Source: Pelargonium nanum (taxonomy: Eukaryota; Streptophyta; Magnoliopsida; Geraniales; Geraniaceae). Taken from it: DNA of 26,982 bases. The first letter of the stretch is position 1. Each line of letters opens with the position of its first letter. Positions 23,859 through 26,982 of the stretch are shown one piece after another. Position numbers and translations under genes: made by a program. The stretch spans positions 1 through 26,982 of the forward strand of contig JAYMTF010001036.1 in the NCBI GenBank assembly GCA_036897485.1, written 5' to 3'. The notes under the pieces are model-generated. The model was not told where the DNA came from. It saw only the letters and a program-made list of their open reading frames with translations, and made no database searches.

Positions 23859-23965
23859 TCTAATATATATATATAATTTTTAATGGGTATCCCAATTGAG
23901 TGACATGTGTCACTAAAATTTATTCAATTGATAGTACAATTGAATAACACGTGTCACTCAATTTC
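23859..23965 (+). repeat. AT-tract plus nested palindrome, copy 1 of a dispersed repeat
   Basis: An (AT)n tract precedes AATTTTTAATGGGTATCCCA. An inverted repeat follows, with arms AATTGAGTGACA (23894-23905) and TGTCACTCAATT (23952-23963) and inner arms ATTCAATTG/CAATTGAAT around a 6-nt loop (23922-23945). The same block recurs at 26920-26982, right after the Helitron 3' end. Its first bases (A|TC at 23858-23860) also fit a Helitron 5' terminus. Confidence 0.6.
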
Positions 23966-24775
23966 ACATATAATTAAGTGGGACCCACAATTAATTAAAT
24001 TAAAATAAAAATAAAATTTTGACCCTAATACACAAGACCATTATTTCGGTTGTGGTCTCCTACCCACAATAGAATTATAGTTCATGTTCACTTTCAATTT
24101 AAAAAATATAGGATAAATTTAATTTAAAAGTAATTTATTATTGTTGAATTTCATAATATTATATCTTATAAATGGATAAAAATTTAAACTAATATAAAAA
24201 ATTATCTTATAAATTAAATTTTACGATATAATTTAAATTTTTTTGTTAGATATGGGATATTCTAAGAAAATGGCATATTGAAATTTTATTGAATTGAATA
24301 TACACAAATAAATATAATTAATTGGTATAATGGTATATTAAATAAATTTGGCATATTGAAATATCAGATATTATATTAACATTACAGTAGATATTGTTTT
24401 GTTTAAATTGTGATGATTATAATACTTTAGACAATTATAAAAATAAATTTAAAGATAATTAATGAGATAAAATTTGTTATTATTTATCCTGCTTTATTTT
24501 ATATAATCAGTATTTATTCATGTTGTACCTATATATAAAGGCAAAAGAGAAGACATGTGTAACCAATTGAAGGTACTATTTCTCACTTTCTCACGTGTAA
24601 TTTCGTCTTTCGTTCTTATGTAGTTCATTTTATATTATTTAAACTAGCATTTTTTTAATGTGTTTATAACGTGTTGATTAGATGTGGTACATATGTATTA
24701 ATTAAATATTACTCATATTCATATGTTATGTATTTAGATCTACACATGCGTTTACATAATTTGTTTATGGAGAAA

Positions 24776-24808
24776 AGACTCTAAGCCATTAAGTTAATGG
24801 CCGAGTCT
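24776..24808. repeat. 33-bp imperfect palindrome
   Basis: AGACT...GCCATTAA-G-TTAATGGC...AGTCT: inner arms of eight bases around a single G, outer arms AGACT/AGTCT. It lies just inside the left copy of the 42-bp direct repeat. It could be a transcript hairpin or a remnant transposon end; no function is assigned. Confidence 0.55.
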
Positions 24809-25459
24809 TAGCCCATGCATTATAGACCATTAGATTTACTAATCTAATCCTAACCATTCAAAGTTTAACCATCATTTTTCTGCTGACTCTTCTCATTTTT
24901 TAGTTTGCTTTCCAGACTTCTTCTTTCTTCTAACTGTTCGTATTCTGTAAAACCAAAAATTTAAAATAGTTGTTCAAAATAGAAAATTTGGAAGAAATCT
25001 TGCTAGCTCTTACGATTATTAAGTTGTTTTATGAGATGAAGAACCCAATTTCTACACTTTCACCATACACATCTCAAATCCACTAAAAACCCACTTTGTC
25101 ATTCAAATTCAAGCAAAATTTGCATCACTCATTTATGAGAATTAGAAGAAGGTAAAATAGCAGCAAATATATACTTTGCATTGTGTTTTCTAAGGAACAC
25201 ATTTTAGAACAATTAACAGTGAGAGAGAGATTTTGTAGATTGTGCTAAACATAAAGTTTGATCAATGGCTTATCTGAATTTAAATGAGTGTGTCAATTGT
25301 GAAGTTGCTGTGAATTCCTCATATTTTTTTAATTTTAATGAGTGACTTGTGATTGTGGTGTTGTTGTAGGCTCTTTCTTTAGAAAAATATTAGGTTTTAT
25401 TGTCATAGATATAGTGAATTGAAGGCTTATGTTATATTTGTTAGTGGCTGACTCTTAGC

Positions 25460-25722
25460 TGTTATGAATTATTATATTAGTGAATGTCCATTGATGTTAG
25501 TACTCCTTTTACTTGCAGTAAAAATATTTCCTAATTGTGTATTCAACTGTAGTTTCCTATTCCTAATAGGACTAGCTGGGTTTTTGTCTCTATATAAAGG
25601 GTCTCATATTGTACCAATTACAAGTTTGGAAGCTATGAATAAAATCTCTCTCTTCTCCCATATTCTCTTGTCTCTTATTCTTCTCTCTTTATTCTGTTCT
25701 TGCTTGCATCAATTTCATAACA
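25460..25722 (+). mobile_element. Unpaired 263-bp LTR-like sequence (Copia/TRIM-like)
   Basis: Starts TGTTATGAA and ends TTCATAACA, a perfect 9-bp terminal inverted repeat with the TG...CA ends of an LTR. In order inside are a TATA box TATATAAA (25591-25598), a polyadenylation signal AATAAA (25638-25643) and a CT-rich downstream stretch (TCTCTCTCTTCTCCCATATT). This is the usual promoter/polyA layout of a short LTR. No primer-binding site, polypurine tract or partner LTR is seen, and flanking 5-mers (TTAGC / CAGCA) do not match. It is therefore probably a solo LTR whose target duplication has decayed, or a captured fragment. Confidence 0.6.
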
Positions 25723-26919
25723 CAGCATGTATTTAGATCTACACATGTGTTTACATAATTTGTTTATGTTATAAATAATAATATCTGTTAAGCTGAATTT
25801 ATATTTTGCAATGCATGTAATACTTTGTATTCTTTTTTTGAGAAAATAACGCTTTGTGTTTTAATTTATTTAAAACTGATGCATTTATATTTATTTATAT
25901 TTTATTTTATTATTCAAATTGTTGATATTACAATTTTCTACTATTTTGACTATCTCATCCTTGTAAACTTTTATTTCTTAAATTATGAAGTCTGGCATAA
26001 TTAAAGTTCTTCGTTTTCAATTTTAATTAAATAATACTTAAAAATTTAACCGTTTTATCCATAGATAAGGTAAATCTGAAAATTTTCTTTTAAAAAAATG
26101 TAGATATGAAATTTTCAATTATAAGAACAATAAAAATAACTTATTTTTTTATGTGTCCTTTTAAAAGAAACTTACTTTTATGTGTCATTAATTCACGATA
26201 TATACTTTATAAAAAATCACGATATATTAATTTTATTCTAGATAATTTTTGCATAATTATCTTATATTATCACATTTAAATAAAATAATTTTTTGGTATT
26301 TAGTTGTTATCCTTTTTTTGTAATAAGAATATAAATTGATAAAATGAAATGTTCTGTTCTAATTTTCAGTATTTATGAATATCTAAGTTTATGTTTAGTT
26401 GGAATCTAAGTAAAGACGTAAAAATATCGCTTTACAGTTCGATAATTGATTTAAATTTTGATATTTTTTTAATGAAATTAAATTCAGTATATGTATAAAT
26501 CAAATGACAAACAATTTCTAATTAATCAATTTAAGTCTAATTTGATCTATAACTACGATTTAGATATTATTTTTAGCACTCATATATATAACCAATACAA
26601 TATGTTTTATATATAGAAATAATTAATCAATTATTACAAATAAAGTAATTGCATATATGAATCATAAGTAAAATTAAAGTTATATATACAATTTGATTTT
26701 TTAAACAAATATATTTAGAAAAAATGATGTATGGTATATGAATTTTTATTAGTCATCAACTCAAAATTTTGGTTGACATTATTTGAGTTTAAAAATTTAA
26801 TTAGTGAAAAATGAGATATTAGTCCAATGAATAAATCAAGCATAGTGTAAACGCAAATATCAATTAACTAGATTAAAGTGACAAGTCGAGACCCGGGCAA
26901 TGCCGGGTTCAAAAGCTAG

Positions 26920-26982
26920 TATATATATATAATTTCCAATGGGTATCCAAATTGAGTGACACGTGTCACTAAAATTTCTCCA
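26920..26982 (+). repeat. Copy 2 of the AT-tract/palindrome repeat (runs off the window)
   Basis: Directly after CTAG the sequence reads TATATATATATAATTT, then CCAATGGGTATCCA and TTGAGTGACACGTGTCACTA, closely matching 23864-23920. It contains a perfect 14-bp palindrome GTGACACGTGTCAC (26956-26969) with a G-box CACGTG core. The copy is cut by the window end. Confidence 0.7.

Larger units (their letters stand above)
24728..25768 (+). repeat. 42-bp direct repeat, copies 999 bp apart, inside the Helitron candidate
   Basis: ATGTATTTAGATCTACACAT followed by G(C/T)GTTTACATAATTTGTTTATG occurs at 24728-24769 and 25727-25768 with one mismatch. The interval between them includes an LTR-like sequence. 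Such long flanking repeats are not a transposase target duplication; they suggest a tandem duplication or break-repair insertion. Confidence 0.8.
24528..26919 (+). mobile_element. Non-autonomous Helitron, 3' end clear, 5' end tentative
   Basis: The 3' terminus is diagnostic: a GC-rich hairpin ACCCGG-GCAATG-CCGGGT (26891-26908), then seven bases, then CTAG (26916-26919) followed by T. Helitrons end in CTRR preceded by a short hairpin and insert between A and T. The best 5' candidate is A|CCTATATATAAAGGCAAAAG at 24528, resembling plant Helitron starts (TCTATATATA...) except for the first base. An alternative start is 23859. The ~2.4-kb body is AT-rich with no Rep/helicase coding, so it would depend on an autonomous partner. 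Confidence 0.65.

Noticed and set aside
25265-25345. Small ORF ATGGCTTATCTG... as a captured gene exon
   Set aside because: It is 26 codons with no recognisable family and no supported splice structure.

Overview
This is a nuclear window from a flowering plant, almost certainly a eudicot. The evidence is multi-exon genes with GT-AG introns and T/A-rich intron bodies, a calmodulin-domain protein kinase (a CDPK, absent from animals and fungi), a plant-type FG nucleoporin, two DUF679/DMP membrane proteins, an F-box/FBA protein, and AT-rich intergenic DNA full of small transposon relics. The species cannot be fixed from the sequence alone.

Layout, left to right. (1) 1-172: truncated end of a GC-rich 'GGGCGGG' terminal-repeat transposon. 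(2) 555-3466 (+): a nine-exon HAD-family pyrimidine 5'-nucleotidase of 298 aa with intact catalytic motifs. (3) 4730-3649 (-), convergent with it: a single-exon F-box gene of the CPR1/CPR30 type, broken by a frameshift in a run of ten A. (4) About 4.8-9.0 kb: a gene-poor stretch holding a degenerate RNase H-like (RVT_3) fragment, a 548-bp long-TIR MITE, a second 'GGGCGGG' relic, a 37-bp direct repeat and two inverted copies of one hAT-like MITE, one still flanked by an 8-bp target duplication. (5) 9661-12683 (+): a seven-coding-exon CDPK of 574 aa, orthologous in architecture to Arabidopsis CPK1/CPK2, with a probable 5'-UTR intron. (6) 13669-20849 (+): a nine-exon, 1280-aa FG nucleoporin of the plant NUP1/NUP136 type, with one GC-AG intron that carries a diverged triplicated ~217-bp tandem repeat. 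(7) 22475-21948 and 23466-22702 (both -): a tandem pair of DMP (DUF679) four-pass membrane protein genes. (8) About 23.5-27.0 kb: AT-rich, gene-free DNA ending in a clear Helitron 3' terminus (hairpin then CTAG|T at 26919). The candidate element contains an unpaired LTR-like sequence and a 42-bp direct repeat.

The genes are unrelated housekeeping and signalling loci with separate promoters, not a pathway cluster: nucleotide salvage, ubiquitin-ligase substrate selection, Ca2+ signalling, nuclear pore basket and endomembrane remodelling. I saw no convincing new biological system. The most useful observations are the GC-AG intron with its tandem repeat, the A10 frameshift, the disrupted 5' end of the downstream DMP gene and the nested transposon structure at the right end. 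All coordinates were worked out by eye. Exon boundaries were checked for phase, and every spliced CDS sums to a multiple of three.
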